Source: Blastomyces gilchristii SLH14081
Lineage: Eukaryota > Ascomycota > Eurotiomycetes > Onygenales > Ajellomycetaceae
Assembly (NCBI RefSeq): GCF_000003855.2
Contig: NW_003101675.1
Coordinates: forward strand, 1,611,011 to 1,675,010
Direction: 5' to 3'
Length of the DNA: 64,000 nucleotides
Below the pieces are notes generated by a model that ran no database searches, had not been told where the DNA came from, and saw only the letters and a list, made by a program, of their open reading frames with translations. Below, piece by piece: positions 33,315 through 46,786 of the stretch. The position numbers and the translations under genes are program-made. Position 1 is the stretch's first letter, and the number at the start of each line of letters is the position of its first letter.

Positions 33315-36300
33315 AAGTACTCTGTTCTCTGTATCTATTTAATATTCTGACTGTTTCTTTCTCTCTTTGAAATATTATCTGTGATGTCACTGAGTAATGA
33401 AGAATTATATTCATAACAAGTGTAGAAAGAAAATACTTTTTAAGATTACATTCTTTATATTGTTATATACAAATTCAGTGATTAGAAGATGTTTGAGTCA
33501 ATCATTCTAATGATATGAATAGAACACTTAAAGATACTATTCTAATGTCTGATTCTGATGTTCAGTCTGATCATCTGTCTGTGAATGAAATACAGTGCTG
33601 AGAAGATATCTTATTATAAGATGATAGTAAAAAGCTGATCAGTATTTGCTGATAAAGAGAGATTCTTGATCTATTATCAATGATCTTGAAGCACTGTGAT
33701 TATGAATAATAATATCTAAAAATAGATCAGTTAATTCAGAGGCTTTAATCTTTTTATAAATAGAGATATATTTAGTCATCTTTATGAAGTGATTAATAAT
33801 GATTAAAATTGAGTCATATTCTTTAACTCTTATCAACTTTGTCAGATCAACTATAAAATTTATTAATAGATTCTATCATGAGCTCTTTGAAATAGACAGT
33901 GATATCAACTCACTATATTACTTATATCACAGAATCTTTATTCTTTGATAGATATTATAAGTCTTAATATACTCTTTAACATCTGCTCAGAGCTTGTCTT
34001 AAATATATTTATATTTTAAAAGCTTCTCAGTCTTCTCTAATCTGAAGTGCTCTGTATGAGAATTATTATAATGAATTCTTAATAACTTCTAATACATCAC
34101 TCTGCTATAAGAGACAAAGACTGAATCATTTAGTAGTAGAAGTTCATATTCTTCTAGTTATCAGTGACTTGATTTCTTAGCAGTATCATCCTGCTCAGAG
34201 TCTGTCTCTTTCAAGTTTAAACTGAATTCTTTCTTCTTTAACTTCTGAATTTAAGCTGTAGTGAAGATGTCTCTCTTCTGTAACTTATCAATGAATTTCA
34301 AAAGTAGTTAAGTTGAAAGATTGTAGATCATTTCATTCTTTATTAATTCAATAATAGTAAGATATAATACAAGAAGCTTATAATCTTCAGTGTTAGTTCT
34401 CTGTAAGAATCCAAGTTTTCTTTCATCTTCTATACTGAATTATATAGCTGTCTTATCAGTGCTGTTTCTGAGCTTCAGAGAACTTCAATTCTCTGCAGTC
34501 AGCTTCTTCTGCAGTGATGACAGAGATTCTTTTATAGAATTCTTCTCTGTATTAATAATATTATAATTGAGCTGTTTAGACAGTGTGTCAGCAGAGTTAA
34601 GCTAATCTGAACAGTATCAGATATAGAAATCATACTCTGAAAGCAGCTTCACTCATCTGACTTAATATTCTATCAAGCTCTTTGTTATTAAGAAGTAATG
34701 CAGATTTATATGATCAGTGAGAACTTATACTGAGTACTTACTACTCTGAAGATAATATTACTAGATCTTAAAGAATTTGATAATTGCTAATATTTCTTAA
34801 TCATGAATATTATATCTTCTCTGCATAAGTGATAACTTCTTGAAGAAGAAGATCACTGATCTCTATTCACAGTGTCTTATAGACTCTGTAAAAAAGTCTT
34901 CTCTCACAGATATTTCATTATCTGTATCTTCAGAGTTTATTATTCTCTAATTCTTTCAATGTTAAAAGGCCTTCAGTGTCAACTGTGAAAAGATTTCATA
35001 GACTTCATTCTCAGATGTATCAGTCTCACACTGACTGAGTAAGTTGAGATTAAAGTGATTCAGTATTATAACATCTGTAAAAACTTGTTTCAATTCTATA
35101 AATATCTACACAGTGTCTTGAGTGAGAATAAATAGTTCTATCTTTCTGTCTTTCACACTTCTCTTTAACATATCTATAAGAGAGACAGTAATTCATGAAT
35201 ATGTATAGATGAATCATCTGTAGAAATTTACAAATTTTAGAAACACCTGTATCTTACAGTACATCTGCAGTGCTGATCAGTTCTTGATAACAGAGACTCA
35301 GCTTCTGTTCATTGAAATGCTGTTTATCTCAATAATATAATCTAAGAAATCAATCTTCTGTATGTTGAATGAGTATTTTTCAGTATTTATATAGAGTTAA
35401 TGCTGTCTCAAGTGACTTAATACTTCTCAAATATGAGTATCATATTCTTTCTTCATTTTTTAGAAGATTAGAATGTCATTCAAGTATACTATGCAGAAGA
35501 CATTGACAAGGCCTTACAGTATCTCATTTATATAGATCTGAAAGATGACTGAAGTATTATAAAGATCAAAAGATAAAACAAGATATTCAAAATTACTGTA
35601 CTTAATATGAAAAGCTGTTTTTTAAATCTTATCTTTGTTAACTCTGATTCTATGATAGATATTCTGTATATCAATCTTTGAGAATATCTTTACTTCAGAT
35701 AATTAATCAATCATCTCATTAATTAATAGTAATGAATAGCAATTCTTAATCATCATCTTATTAAGGTCTCTGTAGTCTATATATAGATGTAGTCTACTAT
35801 TCTTCTTAAGTATAAAGAGTATAGACACCTCTGCTGAACTCTTTGATAAATATATTCAGTTTTTTAATTGTGTTTTCTCAAGATATTTGTACAGAATATT
35901 CAATTTCTTTATAGACAAGTTGTAAAGATATCTGTATAGCACTGTTACATCATCTTCAAGATAAATCTTATATTGTATCTTAATATCAGGAAACTTCACT
36001 GCTTTTCTTTTTAAAAAGACATTCTTATAATCTGTAAAGAGATATTGTATATATCTATCTTCAATGACAGATACTGCTGCTAGTCTTGTAGTGAGAGTGA
36101 TGACTTCTTTATCTATTCTTAAGTCTTAGTCATCTGCTATACAGTATATCAACTCTATCTTTTTTTCAAGATTCTTCTGATGAAACTCTTCAGATTTCTC
36201 TATTACTGTCTCTTCATTAGTAAGATGATATCATCACATCTAAGTAACTCAGTTAATAAGAGAATTGTTTTCTCTCAATTACAGAAGATCTAGAATAATA

Positions 36301-36690
36301 TTCTCATCTATAATATTGACTATATAAAGAAGCAGACTGCTCTTCTTAAAGATTTCTTCTAAGTCTGTGATTACACATTTTACTTAAATTATGTTAAAAT
36401 AGTGATATTTCATTTCATCAGTAAATTTCATATAATCTGATAAGTCTATCTTCTTTTAACTCTTTATTAAAGAAAAGAAATAGAATATGAAGTTAATATC
36501 TATTCTGAAGTTGAGTAGATATCTCACTGATATCTTCTGTTTTAGAATATACATTGTGATTATAATATGAACTCAGAGATATAAGAATTATCAATTCTTT
36601 ATTTCTTTCTCTTCTTTATCTTTCATGAATATATTTGTTAGAAGAGAAGTTAACTTTGAGAAGATATCTTCTCACTTTCTTTGCTTCTTC
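33315..36690 (-). pseudogene. Gypsy-A copy 2 pol (protease, RT, RNase H, integrase), degenerate
   Basis: Minus strand. The RT active site at about 35470-35510 reads VFCIVYLNDILI: YLDD has become YLND by GAC to AAC. The integrase core at 33639-33836 reads ILIIINHFIKMTKYISIYKK and then LIIDQESLFISKY, matching ILVIVDRxTKMxHxIP and SDRGxxFxS; the first catalytic Asp is Asn here. Frames are interrupted throughout. The C-terminal tail is displaced to 27790-28191 by the LINE. Confidence 0.75.
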
Positions 36691-37640
36691 AGCTTTTTAT
36701 AATTACTAGTATAGTGATTATCAGCTCTACAGTTAAAATAAAGATCTTTATTAAATCTTTTTTAATATTTCTTTATAGTGAGTAAAGAATCACAATACTT
36801 GAAATTCTTCTTTACTTTCTTCACACTGAAGTTATCACAGCACTGTTTAGATTCTGTCATTGATTACTTAGAAGAGATTTTATTAACTCTTTTCTCAGAG
36901 TATTAATTATTTAAATAGATTCAGAAAGCTAAGTTGACAAGCTCAGTATAATTAATTAATGAACTCTGATACTGTGATATTATTATCTGCATCTTGTGAG
37001 TCAGCTTTATGAGATAAAGCTGTGTTTTTAATTAATTCAAATTATCAGTTAATTTCTCTCAATATTCTTCAAATCTTGTATTAAAATCAGAAGAATTCTC
37101 ATTATTTTATTAATATAATAAGTTAAATCACTGCACTGCTATAAAGCTGTGATTATAATAATCTTTAATTTGATTCAGTAGAAAGTCTTTGAATTCTTCT
37201 TAAGTTATGATAGTATTGATACACTCAAGCTCTCTCTTCTTAATAACTTAAGTAATTGCAGAGATGTCTTTAAGAAGATTGACAGTGTATATTACTTATA
37301 TCTTATGAGTATTAAACTGGCTCAGATTAAGGCAGAATTTCTGTTCAAGAGTATTAATAAAGCTGTGAAATTCAGACAATATGTTTCTCTTATATCTCAG
37401 AGAATCTTCAATCTTAATCTCTCTATCTTCATGATAGATATAGGTGTGTAGAGGCTGCAGCAGTGACAGAATAGTTAAAGAACTTATATCAAAGTAGACA
37501 GTGAGTTCAGAAATCTCAGATTTCTATCAGAGTAGAGATGTACACACTCTAGAAAATAATGTAAAGTTTCTCTCAGAGAGTGAGATCAGGTTGATTTCAG
37601 TACAGATATATAAAGTCATATCAGTCTATTAGAGCTTGAC
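36690..37640 (-). pseudogene. Gypsy-A copy 2 gag, zinc knuckle damaged
   Basis: The knuckle at 36699-36740 aligns with the intact CFNCRADDHYTSNC of copy 1, but the first and last Cys codons are TAT (Tyr) on the minus strand, each a G-to-A change. Upstream, pieces such as LSHKADSQDADNNITVSEFI align with copies 1 and 3. This copy could not form a nucleocapsid. Confidence 0.65.
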
Positions 37641-37676
37641 TGATTCAAACTTATAATCAGATTAAGTGATTCAAAT

Positions 37677-38209
37677 TGTAATATAACAGAACTGAAGTAG
37701 TAGCTAGTTAGTGATATTATATAGAGATAGTTGTTTAAGAAGCTGTATAAGTAAGCTTGATTATTTTACTTGAATAGTGAGCTTGTGAGCTACAGAGTTA
37801 TTGCAAGAATATCACAGATATAGTACTTAGTATACTAAGAAGATTGTATGAGAAACATAGTAACTCTTATATATATTTCAGTAGAAGAAAAATGAATCAC
37901 TGACTTCTTTAATAAGAAGTCAGCATCTAGCTATTCTATATAGATAATGAGTGAATACTCTTCTCTCATTCTATGAGTAAGAATAGTCAGAGTGATACCT
38001 CAGCAGCATCTCACTGCTAAGAAAGAGTAATCTGCTGACCTTGTATAGAAGTAGAGTTCTCATATCTATCAATCGGATCTTTCTATGATATATCCGAATG
38101 ATGTCATAGAGTGGTTGGAAACCGGTTCAAACAGGATGAAATCATCCGCATGAAAGTGATGAGCCGTGTGGAACCGCAGCGGGGCCTTGACGCGGCCGGG
38201 GGCGTGACA
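37677..38209 (-). repeat. Gypsy-A copy 2, sense 5' LTR
   Basis: It starts TGTAATATAACAG (inner edge, mutated) and ends GGGGGCGTGACA (outer edge, unmutated; about 135 bp with normal CpG from 38074). It matches the left LTR in length. Confidence 0.92.
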
Positions 38210-38214
38210 ACTTT

Positions 38215-38760
38215 ATACATATATAAGCATCTTCATATTAGTGTTCTCTGATATCAATGTTTAGTTTTATCATGTAATAGATACAAATATCTCTTGAGTT
38301 ATTTAATTCTCTAAGAAGTCAGAGTTTTGATAAGAAGATACACTGAAGATTACAGTGTCTTATAACTGAAGATTTAATCATTGTATAGTAATAGAGACTG
38401 CTGTCTATTATGACTTTCATATTATACATATTATTTATCACAGTAGATATAAGAATTGTGTTTATTATCATTTTCTCTTTAAATCTGTCATTCAATCTCT
38501 TCAAGCTTCTGCTTGTGAGTTTGAGTAGAAGCTAATCTTTTTCCTGTTTTATCAGAGTGTCTTTATAGTTATCTTTCAAATCTTTCTCTAATGTAATGTG
38601 ATTGATACAGACTGATGTCAATTCTCTCTTTGAATGAGAAGATACGTAGATTGATTAGTAGTTAAAAGTAATATATTCTGATTAGTTACAGTTAATGTAT
38701 ATCTTTCATTGATATTAATCAACAGCTTCTTCAGAGACAATCTCAGAAACTAAAAAGATT
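38215..38760. other. AT-rich spacer
   Basis: No recognisable gene. A minus-strand open stretch at 38319-38504 has no family features. Confidence 0.5.
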
Positions 38761-39282
38761 GTTCAGATTAGACTGGCCGCTGAGATCATGAATTTCATGT
38801 TTGGTCTCATTTGATCTGATCTCATACATTTCTTGGTGTGAATCCCGCTGAGACTAGTTATTAAAACAACATACAAAGTGATCATATATGAGATCTTAAA
38901 ATGAAACCATGACTTGAAAAAAATGAGAAAGTGATCTCATTTGGTCTCATTTAGTCTCATTCTTGACATAAAGTTACTATTTTTAAACATTTTAGGGTTT
39001 TTTTTAGACTATTTTTAATTTTTTAAAAAGTAACACTTTTTAATAATACTCAAATGAGATTTAAAGTCATTTAAAGCAATAAAAATAATTTAAATTGAGA
39101 AGTGGAAATCATGATCTCATTTGAAAAATGTAACAAGAGTAGACAGTAAGTCTCACTGAAACAGTATGAGACTACTATCGAATGTTAAAACCATGTAATG
39201 GGATCGGTCGAATTGGTAATGAAACTATCAAAAAATCTGGTCCTGGTCCCAGACACGGTCACACGGTCAGTCTAGTTCAGAT
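38761..39282. mobile_element. hAT-type MITE, 506 bp, least mutated copy
   Basis: The element 38769-39274 starts TAGACTGGCCGC and ends ACACGGTCAGTCTA, flanked by GTTCAGAT (38761-38768 and 39275-39282). Its left 80 bp match, inverted, the right end of the hAT element at 2174. It has no ORF. Confidence 0.95.
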
Positions 39283-39791
39283 GACAGAGATTCTTATTTA
39301 TATATAGATATTTAAATCTACTCAATTCATAGCATATGCATTATTCTTTGATGCAGATGTATAAGTGTCTGAGATGTAACATCTTCTATCATTATTCTGT
39401 ATACTCTTAAGCTTAATAAGATGATTATTCAATGTTGATCATTGTATGCAGAAGGTTTTTAAAGTCAGGTCTTTGTTAACACTTATAAGAGCTTATAAGA
39501 GTTCAAAAGTTAGTGTCTTCTTGAGCATGTTAATCTTTATTCAATTCTCTCAAGATTAATTATCTACTTCTAAAATCTTGATATTAAAGTCAGAAATGAA
39601 TGTTATTAGAGAAGTATTTCTCTGTTAGATACTCTATAATCAATCTAATATCTTCTACTGTATAGTAGTCTCTCTAAACCGAATATCAAGATATTTAATA
39701 ATATTATCAGAGATATGAAACACTGATTCACATGTCTTTATTCATGAATGAAACTTTTGTTTTATGTAATTCTTCAATTGATTATTAATAT
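39283..39791. other. AT-rich spacer
   Basis: Nothing recognisable apart from a possible minus-strand coding remnant without motifs. It ends at the left target duplication of Gypsy-B (ATTAA 39792-39796). Confidence 0.5.
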
Positions 39792-39796
39792 ATTAA

Positions 39797-40054
39797 TGTA
39801 AGAATAAGTGCTCGCAGGCGATTATTCGGGTGTTTGCAGCTTGGCGTGATATGTACTGTTAACTACTAGAAGTATTCACAGTAGAAAGATAAAATATAGA
39901 GGTTAAATGTATAATAGCATTCAAGCTGAGTTATAAATAGTATTCACAAACTTCAGTCTATATAGTTGTGTGTAGTTAAGAGCTGCTAGCTCTATTAGTT
40001 ATATGAGAGATAGAAATAGAGATAAAGAATCTGTGAGAAGTGAGATTTCTTACA
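39797..40054 (-). repeat. Gypsy-B sense 3' LTR
   Basis: TGTAAGAATAAGTGCTCGCA at the outer edge is unmutated; TGAGATTTCTTACA at the inner edge is mutated. Confidence 0.93.
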
Positions 40055-42700
40055 TATTCCTTTCTCTCTAAGGCTTTATCTGTGAAGCCTTTCACTAAGT
40101 AACTTCATAGAATCAGCTCAGCACTGCAGTGATACTCACTAAAAACTCTTCATATCTATAAAAAATCTTAGTGAGGAAAAATCCCTTATTACTGTAAAGA
40201 GAAAAGAGTCTGTCACTCAGTTTCTTATTTCATGAGATTCTTTGTAATCTACAGATTCTTCTCTGACTACTACACAGATTCATCTCATATCTTTTATATA
40301 GAAGAGTTTCAGTTGACTCTCAATCATTTTCATGAGATTCTTGTGTGATTATTACACAGATTCATCTCACAGATGAATCACTCTCTATGAGATCACTCTC
40401 ATTAAAAAGAAATATTTATAAGTTGATCTTTCACTTATTCTTATAAATCATTATTCTTTAACACTGTAGAATTATGAGGAATTTTTCATTCTTTTATTAA
40501 CTCTGTAGAATTATAGAATTAAGATATCTGCAGTCTGCAATCACTCTTTATAGTTATATAGAAAGATTCAGATCTGTGATTCATAATCACTCTTATTTAC
40601 TAGAGTGATCTGACTATTCTATGAAATCACTCACAGTGTAAGCAAATCTCTCTAGAGTAGTATAAATATCTCAGATCTATTCATAGAATCTTATCTTCTT
40701 TTCTCTTTTTCTATAACAGCTTTTATTCTTACAAACTGTAAGTATTCTTATTCATCTGTAAAGTGTTTTCACTCAGATAACAGAGAGAGAGTGTTTCTAA
40801 TAATGTCTATATATTGATTCAAGAACTTCTCAAGAATAAAAATTTTTCAATTTCAGTATCTTTACAACAATGTCTGACTGCTGCTGAGCTTCTTGTGAGT
40901 GTCTCTGCAACTTCTCTGATCACTTTTTACTGGCTGGTGGAGCAGAGGTGCCACTGCTCACAACTGCATCTTCATCTTCCTCAGCCCTGCCACTGCACCT
41001 GATCTTCAGGCCAGCGGCCAATCCCCTGCCTCTCCCAGACCAGTCCCTGGCTTCAAGCAGTGCAGTCCCTCTCTTTGCTGTAAGTCTTCTTATAAGTAAT
41101 TTCTTACAGACTCTAGCTGACAGTTCTTGTAAAGCTCTCAGTGTTGTCAGTGTCTTCTGCAGTCTCACAGACCTATAATCACCTCTTCTCTGCTCACACA
41201 ATCTCTGACCAGGTATATGTGAATATGTCTAGATTCTCTATCAATGATTCTCGCGCCGGGGTGCATTTCTGCAATCTCATTATCAATGAGAGATGAGTCT
41301 CTGAGTACCTGTAAAATCTGAGTAATCAAGGCAATGTGAATGTCATAAATTTGTGATAGAAGTTGATCTGGGCAGATGAGCCCTCTCTCTGTGTCTCAAT
41401 TATTTTCAGGCTGAATACTTCAGCACAACTGAGAGAGTGAACACAGCTTTATAAGAGATATCTAGTCACACATGCAGACAGTCAGCTCTCAAGACTCTAT
41501 CACAACTATATATACTCTGATGTTCAGCTTCTCTGAAGTCTGTGCATTTCTGATAATCTTTATATCAAATGTAATAATTGTCTGTATCACAGATATAATA
41601 CTCTCTGCTTCTTTGAAGAAGAAAATTGATAGTTATGAAGAGATTGAGTGTCATAAGTATTGAGAATATGAGTGTGAGTTTTCTTTATTTTTTCTTTATT
41701 AATCTCTAAATTATGTTCACAGTTCTGTTTATTTTTCTTATTTTTTAGCTTTAATAAGAATATGATTTCTTCTTTTCTTATATATACTGCAGACTGTTCA
41801 TCTTAGTAGAAACTTATTATCTTATAGACTAGAGTTTATAAATGACAGTGTTAATATCTTTATTATAATCAGATTCTTAGCAAAGATCACATCATTCTGA
41901 CTTATCAGAATTCACAGTATGAAAGTCATATCTCAGCTTCTACAGATGTCTTATCTGTCTGAATAATTCTTAAGTGAACTCATTCATCTTGTCAGAATAC
42001 TCTTGTTACTGAATCTTGAATCAGAGCTTGTGATCTCACTTCTCTGAGTCAATAATCTCTTTAACCTGATATTCTCTTTCACTCTCTAGTGCTTTGTAAA
42101 CAGAGTGATGAGTCACAGAGTTCTCTTCTGAGAATTCCTTATATTTATAAAGTAAAGAGATATGAAAAACATTGTATATCTGTAACTCAGATAATAGTTT
42201 CAATCTGTAGAACTATGAGCTAATTTTCTTCATAATCTTATAAGACTCTGTCTGTAAGAGATTCAGCTTCTTACTAGATCTTTATATAATAATGTTTTCT
42301 AGACTTAGTCAGACTCTATCATCTTTCTTGAAACTTTTTACAATGTGCTTGAAGTTATAGTATCTCTTCTAATACTCTTGAGCCTTTCTTAAGAATTCAC
42401 AGACTTTCTCTCAGATCTTCTGAATTCTCTCAGCCTGTTCATAAGCATCATCACACTCTATAGTATATTCTTATGAGTTCATTAAGATTATCTGCAGATG
42501 AGTCTCAGTGAGCATCTCAAAGAGAGTTTTATCTGTGCTGACATGCTTTGAGTTGTTGTATACAAACTCTGTGAGTGATAATCAATGCACTCAGTTATTT
42601 TGATTGTAATTGACAAAGTATCACAGATACTATTTTAATATACTTATCAGATATTCTATCTGATCATCTATCTGTTAATAAAAAGTTATACTTAGATCTT
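40055..42700 (-). pseudogene. Gypsy-B pol C-terminus and 3' region
   Basis: Downstream of the integrase, the minus strand holds the end of pol and an unassigned stretch up to the 3' LTR. Most is mutated, but 40920-41201 remains open for 93 codons with DWSGRGRGLAAGLKIRCSGR and AEEDEDAVVSSGTSAPPASK. That piece keeps many GG and CpG pairs and is Gly/Arg- and acid-rich, with no domain I recognise. A plus-strand frame over the same bases (40948-41178) is a shadow. Confidence 0.5.
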
Positions 42701-45650
42701 ATAAGATCTTCAGTATAGTTATCAGATCAGATCAGAACTCTTCTACAAAGATTAATTCTCTATCTGAGATAATGTTTACAGACAATTCATGTAACTGAAT
42801 CACATTACAGATAAAGATATGAGTCAAATTCTTTGACTTCAAGTTCTTACAGATGAGTATAAAGTGTGTCATCTTGATAAAGTAATTCACTATCATTAGT
42901 ACACTGTCAAAGCAGATATCATATATGTTCTTGCTTTCAGAGAGGTTCACAAGAGCATTCATTTCTAGCTATTCTCAAGGTTTCTATGAGATGAGTAGAG
43001 AAGTAAGTTCTTCATATAATCTGAACTGCACTACTCACAAACTCTGATAAATAGTATAAGAATTCACTATCTTCTTCACAAGTCCTCACATCTTCAGTCA
43101 GAAGTATTTTCTTATAAGCAACTCATGAGTTCTAGTATCTATAAAATGACCTGCTAGAGAAGAGTTATAATACCTTTTAATAAGTTCTATATATAGAAAC
43201 TCATTTACAGACACATAAATTCAGTTCTCTCTTTGCAAAAGATTATTTAAGTCTCTTTAACTCTTTATTTCTGCAGAATTGATTCCTGTTATGAGCAGTT
43301 TCTGAATATACTGAGTATATTCATTCTTTAGTTACAGTTCAGATAATCTGAATAGAAGATCTTACAAAGACTTATACTCTGTTTTCTCTTGCATCAGGTC
43401 TTTCACAGCACTTCTCAAAGCCTGCAAATTCTTCAGATTATAGATATTCTTTTCAAGAATTCTCATGAAGATTCTCAGAGTGTTGACTCTCAGTGTTATA
43501 GAAAGTAGTTGTACAGGCTTCTTTTCTCTCTCTTCTCTCTTCTCTCACAGGGAATTGAGAGACTCTTCAGTCAATCTCTTCATAACACTCAGTCTGAGCA
43601 TTCTGTGAAGCTTTTCTGTCTTCTCTAGTCTCTCTGTGTCTGTCACTCTGGTCTTCTTAACATAGTCTGGCCTGTGAGAGAGTCTGTCTGCTGAGTTCTT
43701 AGTTCTCTTGATATATTCTATCTTGAATCAGAACTCACTCAGTCTCTGAGCTCAGTGAATCTATCACTGTAAGAGTTTCTTAATTGAAGTAAACTGTTGT
43801 AAGCTGTTATGATCAGTTCTAACAGTAATCACTGTTATAAGACTCTCAAAGTAGTGATATCAGTGATAGAAGAATTTCACTATTGTAAGAAGCTTCTAAT
43901 CATGAATGTTATAGTTAATCTCTGTGAGTTGCATCTTTCATGAGAAAAAGACTACTGAAACTCAGTTCTCATTTAACTGTAGTTATGAGACTATTTCTGA
44001 AATTACAAAGAAGAAGACATCTGTCTTCAATCTGATTAAGAGCAAGAAATCAAAGTAAAACAGTATCACTGTATCTGTGAATATCTATTTCAATCTTACA
44101 AAGACCTCATAAGCTTCTGAAGTAAGAAAGTTCTTACAGTTCTCTCTTCTCAACAATCTTTTCATTCTTCATTTATAAGATGACTTCTTCTTATTTTCAC
44201 TCTTCAGCATGTCTGTAAGAGCTAAGAAGATTCTCATAAATACAAAGATAAATCATCTATAGAAATTCACAAAGCTCAGAAAGATCTGAATCTCATGAAT
44301 ACTAGTTAACTCTGATCATAATAGAATAGTCTCAATCTGTGAAGATTTCATCTGAATATCATCTGCAGTGATTATATATTCTAGGAAATTAATTCAGCAG
44401 ATACTGAAGTTATACTTTGTAAGCTTAATATACAGTTCTGTCTTATCTAAGATCTTCAACACACTTTACACATGCTCAGTGTGTTCTTTCTTCTTCATAA
44501 AGTACATCATCACATCATTCAGATATATTATCACAAAGATATTCAGATATATGTGAAGTGTTTTATTAATGAAAGACTGAAATACTGTGAGAGCATTAGT
44601 CAGATTAAAAGACATCACTAGATATTTAAACAATCTCAGTGCAGTTCTAAAGACAGTCTTTCATTCATTCTCAGACTATATTCACAGCTGTGTATATATA
44701 TTGATCATATTCAGTTATGTGAATATAACAGCTTCTGTAAGACAGTTGATCACATTCTCAATCAGAGATAGAGAGTAGTGACTCTTTATTATCTTAGAGT
44801 TCAGGTTGTGATAATCTACACACAATCTGAGATCTTTATTCTTCTTCTTCATGAATATCACAGAGGCTTCTGTGAAGACCTGTGAAGATCAGATAAAGTC
44901 ATTCTTCAGATTCTTCTTCATATAGATCTGTAAGACCTCTGTCTCATAATGAGAGAGCTTATAGATTGATTCTCAGAAGGATTTCTACTCTTCTATCAAA
45001 TCTATTATCAGATTCTTCTCACAGTGAGAAGAAAGCTCAGCTGTCTTTGCTGAGCTGAACATCTCTGTAAGATCTCAGTATTTCTCTGATATCTGAAGCT
45101 CAGTTTCCATGACTGCAAGGTTCTCAGACACTTACAAAGTCATTACATAGATAAGCTTGTCTTCTCTAATCAACTCTGCAGCATCAACTGATTCTATCTC
45201 TGTAAGTGAGTCTGTCAACACTGATCAGAAGTATAAACCTGACTCATGAACAGCTATGTGCAGATTATGTCTTTGAAGTCATGCAAGTCTTAAGTACATG
45301 TCATCTGCAATGTCTGTGATAATCACAGTTTTTACAAATCTTCTCCAGATTTCAGAGAGATCTTGTAATTCAAAGATGACTCTCACAAGTCTCTCAGTTC
45401 TCAGGTCTGAGTTCTCACATCCTGCTTATTACAAGAGCAGGTTCTCAGTCTTCATCTTTCAGCTCATTCACTCTGTAAGCTTTAGAGACATCACAGTGAT
45501 CTGAGATCCTGAGTTCATCAATACTTCTCATACTTGCAGGGCAGCAGCATCATGATATGATCTCTTCTCATAAGCAAGCATTTTCATCAGAGAAGCAACA
45601 GATTCAGATATCAGCTTTAAGACTCTTAAGAAGGCTGTTGCTGACTCTGT
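42700..45650 (-). pseudogene. Gypsy-B pol: RT, RNase H and integrase, degenerate
   Basis: RT active site at about 44500-44545 (minus): FVIIYLNDVMMYFMK, with YLDD changed to YLND. The integrase core at 42732-42962 reads DSVLMIVNYFIKMTHFILIC and later LSVNIISDRELIFVEEF, matching the family's VIVDRxTKMxHFxP and IISDRGxxFxxxF; the first catalytic Asp is Asn. Premature stops occur throughout. The element is dead. Confidence 0.75.
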
Positions 45651-46780
45651 CTACAACTCTTCAAATTCCTATTTTGATTTGTCTGAACAGTTTGTGTGAA
45701 GATGTTCTGATTTAGAACAGATGAAGCAGAGTCTCTTTTCCTTGATCTCTCTGTTATACACTCTGTTCACAGGAGCTTGTGAAGCTCTCTCTCTCTACTC
45801 AGCAGTCAGACATGAATCTCTCTGTGTCTTGTCATCTTTTTCTGACAAATCTGTTCTCTGTTGTTCTGGCTCTCACAGAGCCAGTCAATGATCTGCTCTC
45901 TGCAGATCTGTGACTCTCACAGTGATCTGTAAGTGATGAATGAGAGTCATCAGTTTCTTCAGAGTCAAGAACTTAGAGTCTTACTCAATGAGCTTGTTCT
46001 GCATATCTTTATCCAGTCTTTTCACAAATATTATTATTCAGATCTTGTTTCAGGGCCCTGTTTTCACAGATCTCAATTCACATCACAATTTCATAAAGTG
46101 CTGTGAGTAGTCTTTATCAGATTCTTCACCTCTTTTTCTAATATTAATGATCACAGTTCAGGTGTTCTCTGTTCAGCTCACAGAGTCTCTTAACTTGTTC
46201 TCTAGATAGGTCTTGAGAACAGATCAGTGAGATCTCTCATAATCATTCTCTAGATAATTCAGCCAGTTCTTGACTTCAGTGTAATAGAGGCCTGTCATTG
46301 CATAGATAACAGCTTCTTCATCTTTCATATCACACAGTCAGACTTGTGAGTCAATTTCAAATACAAACTCACAAAAGCTTTTATAGATTATGGTTCAATA
46401 AGTGGCCTTAAGTGGTCACAGCTTAAGGAAGTTTCTTTTCAGTTCACAGATGTCTCTGAAGATTATGTCTAGAGACTCAGTTTAAGAGTGTTTACAGACA
46501 GCAAGCATTTCTTGTAGAAAAATAGCTTGATCTCACAGAAGATGCTCAAGAATGTTCTTCACTAAGATTGATTTATTCATGAGTTCAGAGAGTTCCTCTG
46601 TCACAGATGCAGAGAATGATATTCTGTGAGTGATTGATAAGTTCTCTGAAACTTCTTTCATGAGAGTTATTCATGATTCAGATGGCTACTTCTGAGTGCC
46701 TGCAGTAGAGTTTGCAGAGATTGAAGTGTGTAAGTTTCTAGTTCTTTCAGTCATAATGAGTGATTGCTGACTGACTGAGC
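45650..46780 (-). pseudogene. Gypsy-B gag with CCHC zinc knuckle
   Basis: On the minus strand 45687-45728 encodes CFICSKSEHLHTNC, an intact C-x2-C-x4-H-x4-C knuckle. The rest of gag extends right to the LTR and is interrupted by TGA, TAA and TAG. It is a nucleocapsid protein by family; non-functional here. Confidence 0.7.
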
Positions 46781-46786
46781 TTGAAA

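Larger units (their letters stand above)
25271..38209 (-). mobile_element. Gypsy-A LTR retrotransposon, copy 2, complete, target duplication ACTTT
   Basis: The LTRs are 25271-25803 and 37677-38209, both 533 bp. ACTTT is duplicated at 25266-25270 and 38210-38214. Without the nested LINE (5.1 kb) the element is about 7.84 kb. Sense is the minus strand: TGTCACGCCCCC at the right end, then gag, pol, an unassigned region, and the left LTR. The order RT then integrase with a chromodomain-like tail places it with chromoviruses. All frames are interrupted. Confidence 0.92.
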
